A stretch of 64,000 nt of DNA from CALMEC01 sp963777565 (GCA_963777565.1 CAVZQZ010000008.1:186001-250000), one strand, 5' to 3'; positions 26,157-34,849 are shown, counted from the stretch's first letter. The notes: generated by a model not told the origin, from the sequence alone. Made by a program: numbers and translations.

Positions 26157-27578
26157 ATGCTGTTCACCGGATACCGCACACAGGGCTTCTTCGATGAGAT
26201 GTTCGACGCGGACGACTCGCCCCGGCCGATCTACGCCGACGTGACCCGGGGCCTGTCGCGCATCACCGGGCGGGGATTCGCGGCCCGGAGCGCCGAGGTG
26301 GCGCGGCATTTCACGAACCACGGCATCACATTCGGGCACACGGGGATGGAGCAGACCTTTCCCTTCGACCTGGTGCCACGGATCATCCCGGCGCCCGAGT
26401 GGGCGGAGATCTCCGCCGGGCTCGTGCAACGCGTCGTCGCGCTCGACCGCTTCCTGGCCGACGTCTACGGCCCGCGGCGGTGCGTGACCGACGGCGTCGT
26501 CCCGAACACCATGATCGCCGGCTGCAGCGGGTACCTACGCGCGGCGGCGGGGGTCACGCCGCCGGGTGAACGGCACGTTCACCTCGCCGGCATCGACCTC
26601 GTGCGCGACGACCAGGGCGCCTGGCGGGTGCTCGAGGACAACCTGCGCAACCCGTCCGGCATCTCGTACCTCATCCACAACCGCGAGTTCATGCGGCGGA
26701 TGTTCCCCGAAGCGTTCGCCGCGCAGCGCGTCGAGCCCGTCGACCACGCGGCGCCGCTCCTGCGCGACGCCATCACCGCGGCGGCCGGCACCAGCGGGCA
26801 GGCGCGGGTCGTGGTGCTCACCCCCGGCCCCCAGAACTCCGCCTACGCGGAGCACGCGTTCCTGGCGCAGCAGATGGGCGCCGAGCTCGTCGAGGGCCGG
26901 GACCTCGTCATCCGGCATCGCCGAGTGTGGCTGCGCACGACCTCGGGGCTCGCACCGGTCAACGTCATCTACCGCCGCATCGACGACGAGTTCCTCGACC
27001 CGGCGGCCCTGCGGCCCGACTCCCTGCTCGGCGTCTCCGGCCTGATGCAGGCGTGGCGCGAGGGCAATGTCACGATCGCGAACGCGCCCGGCAACGGCGT
27101 CGCCGACGACAAGGCGATCTACATGTTCGTCCCGGACCTCATCCGCTACTACCTGAACGAGGAGCCGATCCTCGGGCAGGTGCCGACGTTCATGCTCGAC
27201 CGCTCCGAGCAGCGTGCCCATGCGCTCGCGAACCTCGATAAGCTCGTCGTCAAGTCCGTCGACGGCGCGGGCGGATACGGGATTCTGATCGGCCCGCACG
27301 CCACGCCCGCGGAGCGAGCCGCTTTCGCCCTCCGCGTGGAGGCCAACCCGCGCGGCTACATCGCCCAGGAGGTTGTGAAGCTTTCCCGGGCGCCGGTGTT
27401 CGTCGACGGTGCCTTCGCCGCCCGGCACGTGGATCTCCGCCCGTTCGTGGCGTACGGCGACGAGCCCGTGGTGGTCCCCGGCGGCCTCACCCGCGTGGCG
27501 TTGCGTGAAGGCTCCCTCGTGGTGAACTCCTCGCAGGGCGGCGGCAGCAAGGACACGTGGGTCGTGACGGAAGACTGA
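26157..27578 (+). CDS. Circularly permuted ATP-grasp protein (DUF404/DUF407)
   Basis: A 473-residue member of the circularly permuted ATP-grasp type 2 family. Conserved parts include GFFDEMFDADDSPRPIYADV, RVLEDNLRNPSGISYLIHNR, VIYRRIDDEFLDP, VIANAPGNG-like TIANAPGNGVADDKAIY, KSVDGAGGYG and SSQGGGSKDTWV. Homologues are proposed to form amide or peptide bonds. ATG 26157 has GGAGG seven bases upstream; the long in-frame extension to 25557 is unrelated. It forms a tight trio with the alpha-E and transglutaminase genes, a widely conserved neighbourhood whose product is unknown. Confidence 0.92.
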   Translation: MLFTGYRTQGFFDEMFDADDSPRPIYADVTRGLSRITGRGFAARSAEVARHFTNHGITFGHTGMEQTFPFDLVPRIIPAPEWAEISAGLVQRVVALDRFLADVYGPRRCVTDGVVPNTMIAGCSGYLRAAAGVTPPGERHVHLAGIDLVRDDQGAWRVLEDNLRNPSGISYLIHNREFMRRMFPEAFAAQRVEPVDHAAPLLRDAITAAAGTSGQARVVVLTPGPQNSAYAEHAFLAQQMGAELVEGRDLVIRHRRVWLRTTSGLAPVNVIYRRIDDEFLDPAALRPDSLLGVSGLMQAWREGNVTIANAPGNGVADDKAIYMFVPDLIRYYLNEEPILGQVPTFMLDRSEQRAHALANLDKLVVKSVDGAGGYGILIGPHATPAERAAFALRVEANPRGYIAQEVVKLSRAPVFVDGAFAARHVDLRPFVAYGDEPVVVPGGLTRVALREGSLVVNSSQGGGSKDTWVVTED

Positions 27579-28564
27579 TGCTCGCCCGAGTCGCCGAGGC
27601 GTTGTACTGGATGGCCCGCGACCTGGAGCGGGCCATCGCGGTGGCGCGGCTGCTGGAGGTCGGCCACGCGACGTCCCTCGAGGGCGACCTCTCCAACGGC
27701 GCCGGCCGGCGTCACGTGTGGGAGCCGGTACTTGGCATCGCGGGCGGTACGGACCGGTTTCACGGCAACTTCCGGCGAGCGGAGGAACGCAGCGTCACCT
27801 GGTACCTGACGCTGAGCGACGACAACCCCGACGCCGTGGTCGCCTGCCTGGCGCGGGCACGTGACCGTGCCCGCGCCATCCGCGATCGCCTCCCGACCGA
27901 GGTCTTCGAGGCGATCGGCGCTGCGCGAGTCGGTGCGCTCGCGTGGCAGCCCCGCCGGATCGCCCGGGAGGGGCTCTACGCGTTCTGCCACGAGGTGCGG
28001 GCGGCGGTCGCCCGTGTTGATGGCACCATCGACCGCGGGGTGCGCCGCGACGAGCTGTGGCATTTCCTCAACCTGGGCCGTTCGCTCGAGCGCGCGACGC
28101 AGACGGTGCGCCTCCTCATCGAGTACCGCAACCTCGCCGGCGCGAACGACGCGACGCCGATCGGGCTGGGCGACTGGCGCACCGCGCTCCAGGTGGCATC
28201 GGCGTACGAGGCCTTCCTGCGTGTGGGCTCGGGTGGCGGGAGCGACGGCGAGCCGGAGGCGTTCCTGCTCATGGACCACACGCTCCCGTCGTCGGTCACG
28301 TATTCGCTGCACGAGTTCGTGACGAGCCTCGACGCCCTGAAGGCCGCCGGGGTGGCGTCCTCGGAGCCGCGCACGAAGGCGGCGGTGCTCTCGGCTCGGC
28401 GCACCGTGGCGGCGGCGGCGCAGCCCACCGCCGACGAGGGCATGCTGGAGCGTCTGGCCGAACGGCTCGGGGAGGTCCACGACGCGTTTGCCCGCACCTA
28501 CTTCACCGACCCGGAGGACAACGGCGTTGCACACGCGCAAGCTGTCTATCAGGCACAGAACTGA
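27578..28564 (+). CDS. Alpha-E domain protein (DUF403)
   Basis: A 328-residue all-helical protein with the family features MLARVAEALYWMARDLERA, NPDAVVACLARARDRARAIRD and LWHFLNLGRSLERATQTVRL. Alpha-E proteins nearly always accompany the ATP-grasp and transglutaminase proteins found on either side here. Its ATG overlaps the stop of the ATP-grasp gene (TGATG), so translation is coupled. Confidence 0.93.
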   Translation: MLARVAEALYWMARDLERAIAVARLLEVGHATSLEGDLSNGAGRRHVWEPVLGIAGGTDRFHGNFRRAEERSVTWYLTLSDDNPDAVVACLARARDRARAIRDRLPTEVFEAIGAARVGALAWQPRRIAREGLYAFCHEVRAAVARVDGTIDRGVRRDELWHFLNLGRSLERATQTVRLLIEYRNLAGANDATPIGLGDWRTALQVASAYEAFLRVGSGGGSDGEPEAFLLMDHTLPSSVTYSLHEFVTSLDALKAAGVASSEPRTKAAVLSARRTVAAAAQPTADEGMLERLAERLGEVHDAFARTYFTDPEDNGVAHAQAVYQAQN

Positions 28565-29399
28565 GTTCACGTACTCCGCGCCGGCGCGCGAGAGCGTCAA
28601 CGAGATCCGGCTGAGCCCGGTCGATTGGCCGCGGCAGTCGGTGGAGTCGGTCGATCTGGAGGTGTGGCCGGCTGCGGATGTGGCGGAGTCATTCGACCTC
28701 TACGGCAACCGCCTGTGGTGGTGCCAGATCGTCGAGTGCCACGACCGGCTGGTGATGGAGGCATCGAGCGTCGTCGCGATGGCGCCGGCGCTGGTGATGC
28801 CCGAGCGTGACGACGGTCCGGAGCAGTGGGCGATCGTCGACAGCGACGGCTACCGCGACGACTGGGCGGAGTTTCTCACCCCCAGCCCACACGTCGCGTG
28901 GTCGGCCGCGACGCGGTCGTTCGCGGCGGGCCTCGCCGTCCCGGTGGATGCCGGGGTGGCTGAATGGGTGTCGGCGCTCGCGGTGGCGATCAACGATGCG
29001 CTGGTCTACGAGCCGGGCACGACCGATGTCGAGACGCCGGCGGAGGGTGTGATCGCTGCGGGTCGGGGCGTGTGCCAGGACTTTGCGAACGTGTTTCTGG
29101 CGGTGTGCCGGCAGCGCGGGGTTGCGGCGCGGTATGTGAGCGGCTGGTTGTACGAACCGGACCGGGAGGGTCCGGTCGAGAGCCATGCCTGGGTGGAGGT
29201 GCAGGTTCCGGGGGCCGGTTGGGTGGAGGAGGACCCCACGCACCCGGGCGAGCTGGGCGACCGCCATGTGCGGATCGCGGTGGGGCGCGACTACGGCGAC
29301 GTGGTGCCGATCAGGGGCGCCTACGTGGGCGGGGCGACGGAGTCGATGACCGTCGAGGTCGAGCTGGTCGACCTCACGGCTGCGCTCGAGACCGCCTAG
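28527..29399 (+). CDS. Transglutaminase-like cysteine protease/transferase
   Basis: A 290-residue protein with an N-terminal beta domain (RHRTEFTYSAPARESVNEIR) and a transglutaminase core: nucleophile in GRGVCQDFANVFLAVCRQRG, His in ESHAWVEVQVPGAGW and Asp in EEDPTH, giving a Cys-His-Asp triad. Proteins of this group in this cluster are thought to cleave or transfer peptides made by the ATP-grasp partner. TTG 28527 was chosen: GGAGGA lies 9 bases upstream, and it places the first conserved strand at the N-terminus. It overlaps the alpha-E gene by 38 bases. Confidence 0.9.
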   Translation: MHTRKLSIRHRTEFTYSAPARESVNEIRLSPVDWPRQSVESVDLEVWPAADVAESFDLYGNRLWWCQIVECHDRLVMEASSVVAMAPALVMPERDDGPEQWAIVDSDGYRDDWAEFLTPSPHVAWSAATRSFAAGLAVPVDAGVAEWVSALAVAINDALVYEPGTTDVETPAEGVIAAGRGVCQDFANVFLAVCRQRGVAARYVSGWLYEPDREGPVESHAWVEVQVPGAGWVEEDPTHPGELGDRHVRIAVGRDYGDVVPIRGAYVGGATESMTVEVELVDLTAALETA

Positions 29400-29450
29400 C
29401 GTCACCATCCCCGGCTCGCCCGCGGGCCGGAACATTAACGTCGTGTTAAG

Positions 29451-29517
29451 GGTGCCTGGCACCGATGCCCGATCCAGCTGAGTTGCCAGGCGGGTTCTCG
29501 TCGCGGTGCCTGGCACC
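29451..29517. repeat. Two copies of a 13-base palindromic motif
   Basis: GGTGCCTGGCACC occurs at 29451-29463 and again at 29505-29517, between the convergent transglutaminase and kinase genes. Each can form a short hairpin. It may be a dispersed repeat or part of a weak terminator; there is no T run. Confidence 0.5.
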
Positions 29518-29558
29518 CGGCGGGTTGCGGCAGGCGCCTCTCGGGGTGAAATCGGCGG

Positions 29559-30359
29559 CTACCGGGCCACCTGGCGCAGCGCGGCGGCCATCTGGGCGAC
29601 AGTGGGCCGGTCGCGGGGTGCCGGCTCGAGGCACGCGTCGATCGCCTCCGCGATCGCGGTCGGCAGGCGGCGGTGGGTGCGGACTGGCGCCGCCCTCCGT
29701 GGCTCGCGACCGACGCCGCCCTCGCCGAACGGCGCGACACGGGTCGCCGACCGGTAGAGGAGCGCCCCGAGGCACCAGGCGTCCGTCGCTTCGGAGAGGT
29801 CGCCGCCGTGTACCTGCTCCGGCGCCATGTACGCCGGCGTGCCGACGCCCGGCCGGCCGCGACCCGGGGGCCGCGCGATGCCGAGGTCGATGAGCTTCGC
29901 CTGGTCGGCCTGACTGATCACGTTGGACGGCTTGAGATCCAGATGCAGCACTCCGTTGCGATGGAGGTACGACAACGCCGAGCACAGCTGCACCCCGAGA
30001 GCGCCGAGCTCCGCGGTCGCGAGTCGCCGCTCGCCACGGTCGACCATGTGTCCCAGCGTCTCACCGGTGAGCGTCTCGAGCACCACCATCGGATCACGCC
30101 CCTCGCGTACCTCGTACGCGCGGACGAGGTGCGGATGGGCCAGACCGGCAAGGAGCCGGCCCTCGCCGACGAGGCGCCGCCGGGCGGCGCGGTCGTCCGC
30201 ACGGTCCGGTCGCAGCACCTTCGCGACGCACCGGCAGTCGCGCTCCGCGCTCCACACGTCGTACACGTCCACCTCCTCGCCGCGGCGAAGCAGCTGGACG
30301 ACGCGGTACCCCGACGCGACGTCCCGGCCCGGGCGCACCGTCGCGATCGCCTGGCTCAC
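29559..30359 (-). CDS. Ser/Thr protein kinase, soluble, coupled to ABC exporter
   Basis: A 266-residue Hanks-type kinase domain without a membrane segment. Visible are VAKVLRPD (ATP lysine), a variant catalytic loop HLDLKPSNVI (HRD replaced by HLD), LIDLGIARP (DFG as DLG) and GTPAYMAPEQ. The kinase ends right after the helical lobe. HLD and DLG still keep the catalytic and magnesium Asp, so activity is possible. The GTG start at 30359 overlaps the stop of the ABC exporter gene by 4 bases; regulation of that exporter is a reasonable inference. Confidence 0.87.
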   Translation of the reverse strand: MSQAIATVRPGRDVASGYRVVQLLRRGEEVDVYDVWSAERDCRCVAKVLRPDRADDRAARRRLVGEGRLLAGLAHPHLVRAYEVREGRDPMVVLETLTGETLGHMVDRGERRLATAELGALGVQLCSALSYLHRNGVLHLDLKPSNVISQADQAKLIDLGIARPPGRGRPGVGTPAYMAPEQVHGGDLSEATDAWCLGALLYRSATRVAPFGEGGVGREPRRAAPVRTHRRLPTAIAEAIDACLEPAPRDRPTVAQMAAALRQVAR

Positions 30360-32122
30360 GCGGCCACCGGCCGATGGGGTCCGACGGTCGCGGCGACGGG
30401 CCGGTCGACGATCCGACCCCCGTCGAAGGAGATCACGTCGTCGGCCTCGGCGATGACCGCCGGGTCGTGCGTGATGACGATCGTCGTGCGACCATGCGCC
30501 AGCTCCCTGACCGCGTCGAGCAGCGTGTCCGAACCCGACGCGTCGAGGTGGTTGGTGGGCTCGTCCAGGATGACGATTGGCGCGTCGCGGATGAATGCCC
30601 GGGCGATCGCGATTCGCTGGCGCTGACCGCCGGAGAGTCGCACCCCGCGCGGGCCGGCGAGGGTCGCGTACCCGGCCGGGAGCTGCTCGATGAACTCGTG
30701 CGCTCCCGCGCGTCTCGCCGCCGCCTCGACCTCCTCGTCTGTGGCATCCGGCCGGCCGAACGCGATGTTCTGCCGGATCGTCGCGTCCATGACCAGACAG
30801 TCCTGCAGCACCACCGCCATCTGGTCGTGCAGCCATTCGAAGTCCAGGCCGCGCAGGTCGCGACCGTCGAGCAGCACGCGACCGTAGTCAGGGTCGTGAA
30901 GGCGAAGCGCCAGCCGGGCGACCGTCGACTTGCCGGCGCCGTTCGCTCCGACGAGCGCCGTGACGCGACCCGGCGCGATGGTGAACGACACGCCGCGCAG
31001 GGCCGGGTCGCGCCCGTGGCCGTACGCAAAGCCGACATCGGCGAAGCGAAGCTCCCCGCGCACACCGTCGAGCCGGGCTCCGTCGGGGTGGGCGACCACC
31101 GCCGGGGGCTCGTCGAGGATCTCGACGACCCGCTCGGCGCCCGCGGCGGCCGAGTGCAGCGACGTCGCCAGCTTGCTCAGCCCGCGAATGGGCTCGTACA
31201 GCTGCGTGAGGTACGTCAGGAAGACCAGCAGGCCGCCGATCGTGAGGCGGCCCGACGACAGCTGCCACGTGCCGAATCCGATCACGACGAGCGCCCCGAG
31301 GACCTCGATCACCTCGACCGCCGGCGAGAACAGCGCCTGCAGCCGGGCGGAGCGCATTGACGCGGTGAAGTTCGCCTCGCTCTCGCTGCGGAAGCGCTCC
31401 GCCTCGTGGTCCTGCCGGTGGTAGGCCTGCACCAACGCGGCATTGGCGAGGCTCTCCTCCGCGACGGCGCTGATCGTGCCGCTGCGCCGGCGCCGTTCGC
31501 GGGAGGCGTCGCGGATCAGATCCGAGAAGCGCCGCGCAGCGAACCAGAAGAGCGGCGCGACGACGAGAGAGATGAGGGCGAGCTGCCAGCTGATGAGGAA
31601 GAGCGCCGTCGTGAAGAACGCCGCCTCGGCCCCGTATGCGACCGCGTCGGTGAGCCCGCCGACGACGAACCCCTCGATGGCGCCGACGTCGCCCGTGAGG
31701 CGCGCGATCACGTCGCCCATCTTGCGCCGGCCGAGGTTCACCAGGGAGATGCGGTGGAGGTGGCGGAACAGGTCGAGGCGCACGGCGAGGACGAAGCGCT
31801 CGCCGATCCACGCGGACAGGGTGTCGTCGAGCACGGCGATCGCTCCGCCGACGACGGTGAGGGCGAGGAACACCGCGGCGATCCAGATGAACGGGCCGAA
31901 GTCCTTCGGCACCAGCACGTCGTCGATGACCAGCTTGAACATCCAGATCTTGGCGGTCTCGATGGCGGGCACGATCACGACGAGCATGAGGCTCAGCGCG
32001 ATCCACTTGCGGTAGGGGCGCGCGTAGGGCCAGAAGCGCCGGGCGATCATGCGCAGCCCGACCGCGGGGGCGATCGCGACGCCGTCGTGGTGGTGGGGTT
32101 TGGCGGGTCCGGTTGGGTTCAT
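30356..32122 (-). CDS. ABC exporter, fused membrane and ATPase domains
   Basis: A 588-residue half-transporter of the MsbA/lipid-peptide exporter type. Six membrane helices lie within about 30-320. The ATPase has Walker A GANGAGKST, Q-loop VVLQDCLV, signature LSGGQRQRIA, Walker B IVILDEP and the H-loop ITHDP. It would act as a homodimer exporting lipids, peptides or drugs. ATG 32122 was preferred; the in-frame start at 32149 falls inside the terminator hairpin, and ATG 32050 is a shorter option. A kinase gene is coupled downstream. Confidence 0.9.
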   Translation of the reverse strand: MNPTGPAKPHHHDGVAIAPAVGLRMIARRFWPYARPYRKWIALSLMLVVIVPAIETAKIWMFKLVIDDVLVPKDFGPFIWIAAVFLALTVVGGAIAVLDDTLSAWIGERFVLAVRLDLFRHLHRISLVNLGRRKMGDVIARLTGDVGAIEGFVVGGLTDAVAYGAEAAFFTTALFLISWQLALISLVVAPLFWFAARRFSDLIRDASRERRRRSGTISAVAEESLANAALVQAYHRQDHEAERFRSESEANFTASMRSARLQALFSPAVEVIEVLGALVVIGFGTWQLSSGRLTIGGLLVFLTYLTQLYEPIRGLSKLATSLHSAAAGAERVVEILDEPPAVVAHPDGARLDGVRGELRFADVGFAYGHGRDPALRGVSFTIAPGRVTALVGANGAGKSTVARLALRLHDPDYGRVLLDGRDLRGLDFEWLHDQMAVVLQDCLVMDATIRQNIAFGRPDATDEEVEAAARRAGAHEFIEQLPAGYATLAGPRGVRLSGGQRQRIAIARAFIRDAPIVILDEPTNHLDASGSDTLLDAVRELAHGRTTIVITHDPAVIAEADDVISFDGGRIVDRPVAATVGPHRPVAA

Positions 32123-32129
32123 GACGGAA

Positions 32130-32176
32130 ACGGGGCCGGGTGGCCGCACCGTGATGGTGCGGCCACCCGGCCCCGT
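32130..32176 (-). terminator. Strong intrinsic terminator-like hairpin
   Basis: Perfect 21-bp inverted repeat (32130-32150 and 32156-32176) with a five-base loop. On the minus strand it is followed by TTTCC. It lies 18 bases past the stop of the 43-codon gene and directly before the ABC exporter start, so it would end the small gene's transcript or limit read-through into the exporter. Confidence 0.85.
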
Positions 32177-32194
32177 ACATCCGGCGGGTGCTAC

Positions 32195-32326
32195 TTACCG
32201 GCCGGTGCGGGTGCGGGTGCGCCCCTGGGTGCCGGTGCTCGTGTTCGACGAGCTCTGGCGGCTGGCGGGCGTCGCGAGTGTGAACTTGCCGCGGCGACGG
32301 CGACGGCGGTTGCGTCCCTGTGACAT
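32195..32326 (-). CDS. Very basic 43-residue peptide
   Basis: ATG 32326 follows GGGGAG, and the frame of 43 codons ends at TAA 32195, just before a strong terminator. The product begins MSQGRNRRRRRRGKFTLATP and ends in Ser/Thr/Gly/Arg-rich sequence; net charge is strongly positive. No family is recognised. It could be a nucleic-acid-binding peptide or a secreted peptide related to the ABC exporter downstream; neither can be shown from sequence. The start site, stop and terminator make it a credible gene. Confidence 0.6.
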   Translation of the reverse strand: MSQGRNRRRRRRGKFTLATPASRQSSSNTSTGTQGRTRTRTGR

Positions 32327-32368
32327 TGAGTTGACTCCCCTCGGTTGGTGGCGTTGCGTGGTGGTCGG

Positions 32369-32752
32369 TCAGAACGTCGCGCGGGCGATGCACACCTCGC
32401 CGTTCGCCCGGCTCGCCCGGACCGTGATCCGGTCGGGTCCGGAGGCGTTGGAGATCAGACGGCGCACCGTGAACGACCCGCTGGGGGCCTTGGTGACGGC
32501 GATCCCCGAGGCGATCGTCTTGCCGTTGCGTGCCAGACCCCACTTCCAGGAGACGCCGTTGCGGTTCTGATCGGCCTCGAACTCAACTTCGATGCGGCCG
32601 TTGTCGGGGCTCAGCTTGACCTTGGCGGTGCTGGCGCCGGTGCATGTGCCGGCGACACGAATGTCCCGGGGGTTCTTCGCCAGCGCTGCGGGCAGCGGCG
32701 CCACGACCCCGACTGCGATGACTGCTGCGATCATTCGAGTTGCCGACTTCAT
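32369..32752 (-). CDS. Secreted hypothetical protein (127 aa)
   Basis: A signal peptide (MKSATRMIAAVIAVGVVAPL, cut after about residue 25, ALA) precedes a small beta-rich domain with two cysteines (GTCTGAS near the start, GEVCIARATF at the end) that could form a disulfide. The core reads like a single immunoglobulin-like or fibronectin-like fold (KVKLSPDNGRIEVEFEADQN). Function unknown. It is followed by the 43-residue gene on the same strand. Confidence 0.72.
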   Translation of the reverse strand: MKSATRMIAAVIAVGVVAPLPAALAKNPRDIRVAGTCTGASTAKVKLSPDNGRIEVEFEADQNRNGVSWKWGLARNGKTIASGIAVTKAPSGSFTVRRLISNASGPDRITVRASRANGEVCIARATF

Positions 32753-32926
32753 TGGTTCGCTCCTTGTGGTCTGGCAGGTGTTCTGCTCGAACTGAACGCT
32801 AGGGCGGCCTCCGACAGGCGCGGGCTAACGAGTTGCCACCTTGGGCAAACGCGGAGTTCGATTTCGGCAAAGACGGAGCGTGCCGCGCGCCGGCGGGCGG
32901 GCCCGGACGGGCCCGCGGCCGCGCGA

Positions 32927-34144
32927 TCAGACGGGGATGATGGTGATCGGGAACGCCTGTGTCGTGGCGTTGCCCATCACGTCGGCGGCGGTCACCTCGA
33001 CCGCGTACGGCCCTGCCGGGAGGTGTCCGGTGTGCAGCACTCCGTCCGCGGACGGGCTCTTCACGGTCAGCCGCGTCCAGAAGATCGGGTCGAACTTGTG
33101 GCGCGTCGACTGGGTGGTGTAGAGGATGTTGCCGATCGGCTCCGGCGGCGCGACGTCCATCTGCACGCACTGGTACGGCCCGACGACCGTCGCTCCGCCC
33201 GCGTCGGTCACCCGGTAGCCGAGCCGGTAGACACCCGTGTGGTTGCCCCCGTTGCTCTGCACGTCGGTCGCGTTGACGAACAGCGAGACGGCCCCGTTGA
33301 TCTGCTGCAGATCGACCTTGGTGCCGTCGTTGCGGTAGGCGACGAGGGCGTGGATCTCGGGTGGCGAGGTGTCCTGGTAGTTCAGCATGCCCCCGAATCG
33401 CAGGGGGTTGACCGGCCGCCCGCCGGCCCAGCGGGTGAGGTGCACGTGTTGCTGGCCCGGGAACACCTTCCCGATCACCGTGGTGTGCGCCTTGACCTTG
33501 GCGCCCTCGCGGATCGGGTCCTTCAGGTGCACGTACTCGAAATCGCCGACCCGGACGAACCGGCTGTAGTTGGCGCTGCCACCCCATGTCGCAACGCCGT
33601 CGGTGAGCGCATAGACCGGCGTGAGGTCGGGCGCGACGATGTCGATGCCGTGGTGGATGATCCGCCGGCCGACCGCGAGGACGGGGTTGAGGGTGGCGAG
33701 GAACTCGTGCAGCCGGGCGCCGACCAGGCCCTTCGTGCCGGCGACGCCCACGAGCCCGCGCACCTCGCCGAAGGTGCCGCGCACCTGGTGCGGACCGTCG
33801 AACGGCTTCACCGGCCAGCGCAGCTGGCGGTTGGGCGCGGCGCCGGTGCCGAACGGCGGCGTGTTCGCAAGGAGCTCATGCGCATGGTGTTGCAGCGCCC
33901 GCGTCGCCGCGCGGATCAGGTAGTCCGCGGGGAACGGCGTGGTGCCCAGCAGGTAGCCCTGGCCACGCTCGCCGAGGCCGGCGTTGATCTCGTCCTCGGG
34001 ATATCCGACCGTGCGCTTCCAGGCGAACACCGCCCTGGCGGTGCCGGGGCCGAAAATGCCGTCCACCCGGATCTTCAACGCCTTCTGCACCTTCGCCACG
34101 TCGGGGCCCCGCATGCGTGGGTTCGTGAGTGTGAGCACGCGCAT
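32927..34144 (-). CDS. Peptidoglycan-binding domain plus M23-like peptidase domain
   Basis: A 405-residue protein. Residues about 3-55 are a PG_binding_1 domain (MRGPDVAKVQKALKIRVDGI, then FGPGTARAVFAWKR). The middle has an M23/LytM-like core with HHGIDIVAPDLTPVYALTDG and QQHVHLTRW, keeping H-x3-D and HxH-type zinc ligands. The rest (from about 260) is an Ig-like beta region. There is no obvious signal peptide, odd for a cell-wall enzyme. ATG 34144 follows GGGAGCGG; the extension to 34174 was rejected. Confidence 0.78.
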   Translation of the reverse strand: MRVLTLTNPRMRGPDVAKVQKALKIRVDGIFGPGTARAVFAWKRTVGYPEDEINAGLGERGQGYLLGTTPFPADYLIRAATRALQHHAHELLANTPPFGTGAAPNRQLRWPVKPFDGPHQVRGTFGEVRGLVGVAGTKGLVGARLHEFLATLNPVLAVGRRIIHHGIDIVAPDLTPVYALTDGVATWGGSANYSRFVRVGDFEYVHLKDPIREGAKVKAHTTVIGKVFPGQQHVHLTRWAGGRPVNPLRFGGMLNYQDTSPPEIHALVAYRNDGTKVDLQQINGAVSLFVNATDVQSNGGNHTGVYRLGYRVTDAGGATVVGPYQCVQMDVAPPEPIGNILYTTQSTRHKFDPIFWTRLTVKSPSADGVLHTGHLPAGPYAVEVTAADVMGNATTQAFPITIIPV

Positions 34145-34256
34145 CCGTACCGCTCCCTTCGTCGACGCGGTCACTCTGACGCTCCCGCGCCTCGTGAGTC
34201 AACGAGCCTGCAACGGCGCGTTTCGTACGTCCCTCGCGCGCAGGCGCGCGCGGGCG

Positions 34257-34409
34257 TCAGCTCAGGATCTCGCCGAGTCCCAGGCAGCCGGGGCAGGTGT
34301 CGGGTACGAGGCCCTCACCGTTTCGATCCTCGAAGATCCGGCGCTGGCCCCAGCAGGTGGGGCACGGCGCCCAACTTGCGGACGGCGCGAGGACGGCCGG
34401 AGGGCTCAT
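34257..34409 (-). CDS. Small zinc-ribbon protein (50 aa)
   Basis: Its ATG at 34409 overlaps the stop of the RsbW-like gene by 4 bases (ATGA). The product has CPTCWGQRRIFE and CPGCLGLGEIL, two CxxC knuckles in a DnaJ-like zinc ribbon arrangement. It resembles the 59-residue protein at 25755. It is the last of a three-gene operon and may be a zinc-binding partner of the ATPase protein. Confidence 0.75.
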   Translation of the reverse strand: MSPPAVLAPSASWAPCPTCWGQRRIFEDRNGEGLVPDTCPGCLGLGEILS

Positions 34410-34849
34410 CGGATCGCTCCCACGAGCCGGCGTTCGAATCCGAGCCGGAGCTCGGTGCCGCGTCGGAAGGGGCGGCAGGTGACGGTGTCGGCCAGGCCGT
34501 GCATGAGGGCCAATCCCCGGCCCGACGTTGCGTCGGCGCCGGGGAGCGCGGGGTGGAGGCGTGCCGTCTCTCCGTCGGGTCGCCCCCCGTCGACGATCAG
34601 GAGCTCGGCCCGGTCGGTGTGGACCTCGCACCGGACGCTCACTCGTCCGCCGGCCGTCGAGCCGTGCTCGACGGCGTTTACGAGCCCTTCGACGGCCGAC
34701 ACCAGCACGCGGAGTGCCTCGTCGTGCTCCCAGCCCATGCCGTCGAGCGCGTCGGCGATCGCGTTGCGCACGGGGAGCAACGCGACGAGGTCCGCGGGCA
34801 GCTCCGCCGATGTCGCGATTCCCGTGTCGATGGCGACGGCCGTACGCAT
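34406..34849 (-). CDS. RsbW-like histidine-kinase-type ATPase (anti-sigma family)
   Basis: A 147-residue HATPase_c_2 protein. The N-box is LVSAVEGLVNAVEHG (E and N for Mg-ATP), followed by LLIVDGGRPDGE in place of the usual D-x-G loop, then TSGRGLALMHGLADTV (G-rich lid). Such proteins bind a sigma factor or an anti-anti-sigma partner and phosphorylate the latter. No sigma factor or STAS protein is nearby. It sits between two small genes. Confidence 0.85.
   Translation of the reverse strand: MRTAVAIDTGIATSAELPADLVALLPVRNAIADALDGMGWEHDEALRVLVSAVEGLVNAVEHGSTAGGRVSVRCEVHTDRAELLIVDGGRPDGETARLHPALPGADATSGRGLALMHGLADTVTCRPFRRGTELRLGFERRLVGAIR

Noticed and set aside
32195..32326. Calling the 43-residue peptide a bacteriocin
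   Set aside because: There is no leader, no processing motif and no modification enzyme; proximity to an exporter is not enough.
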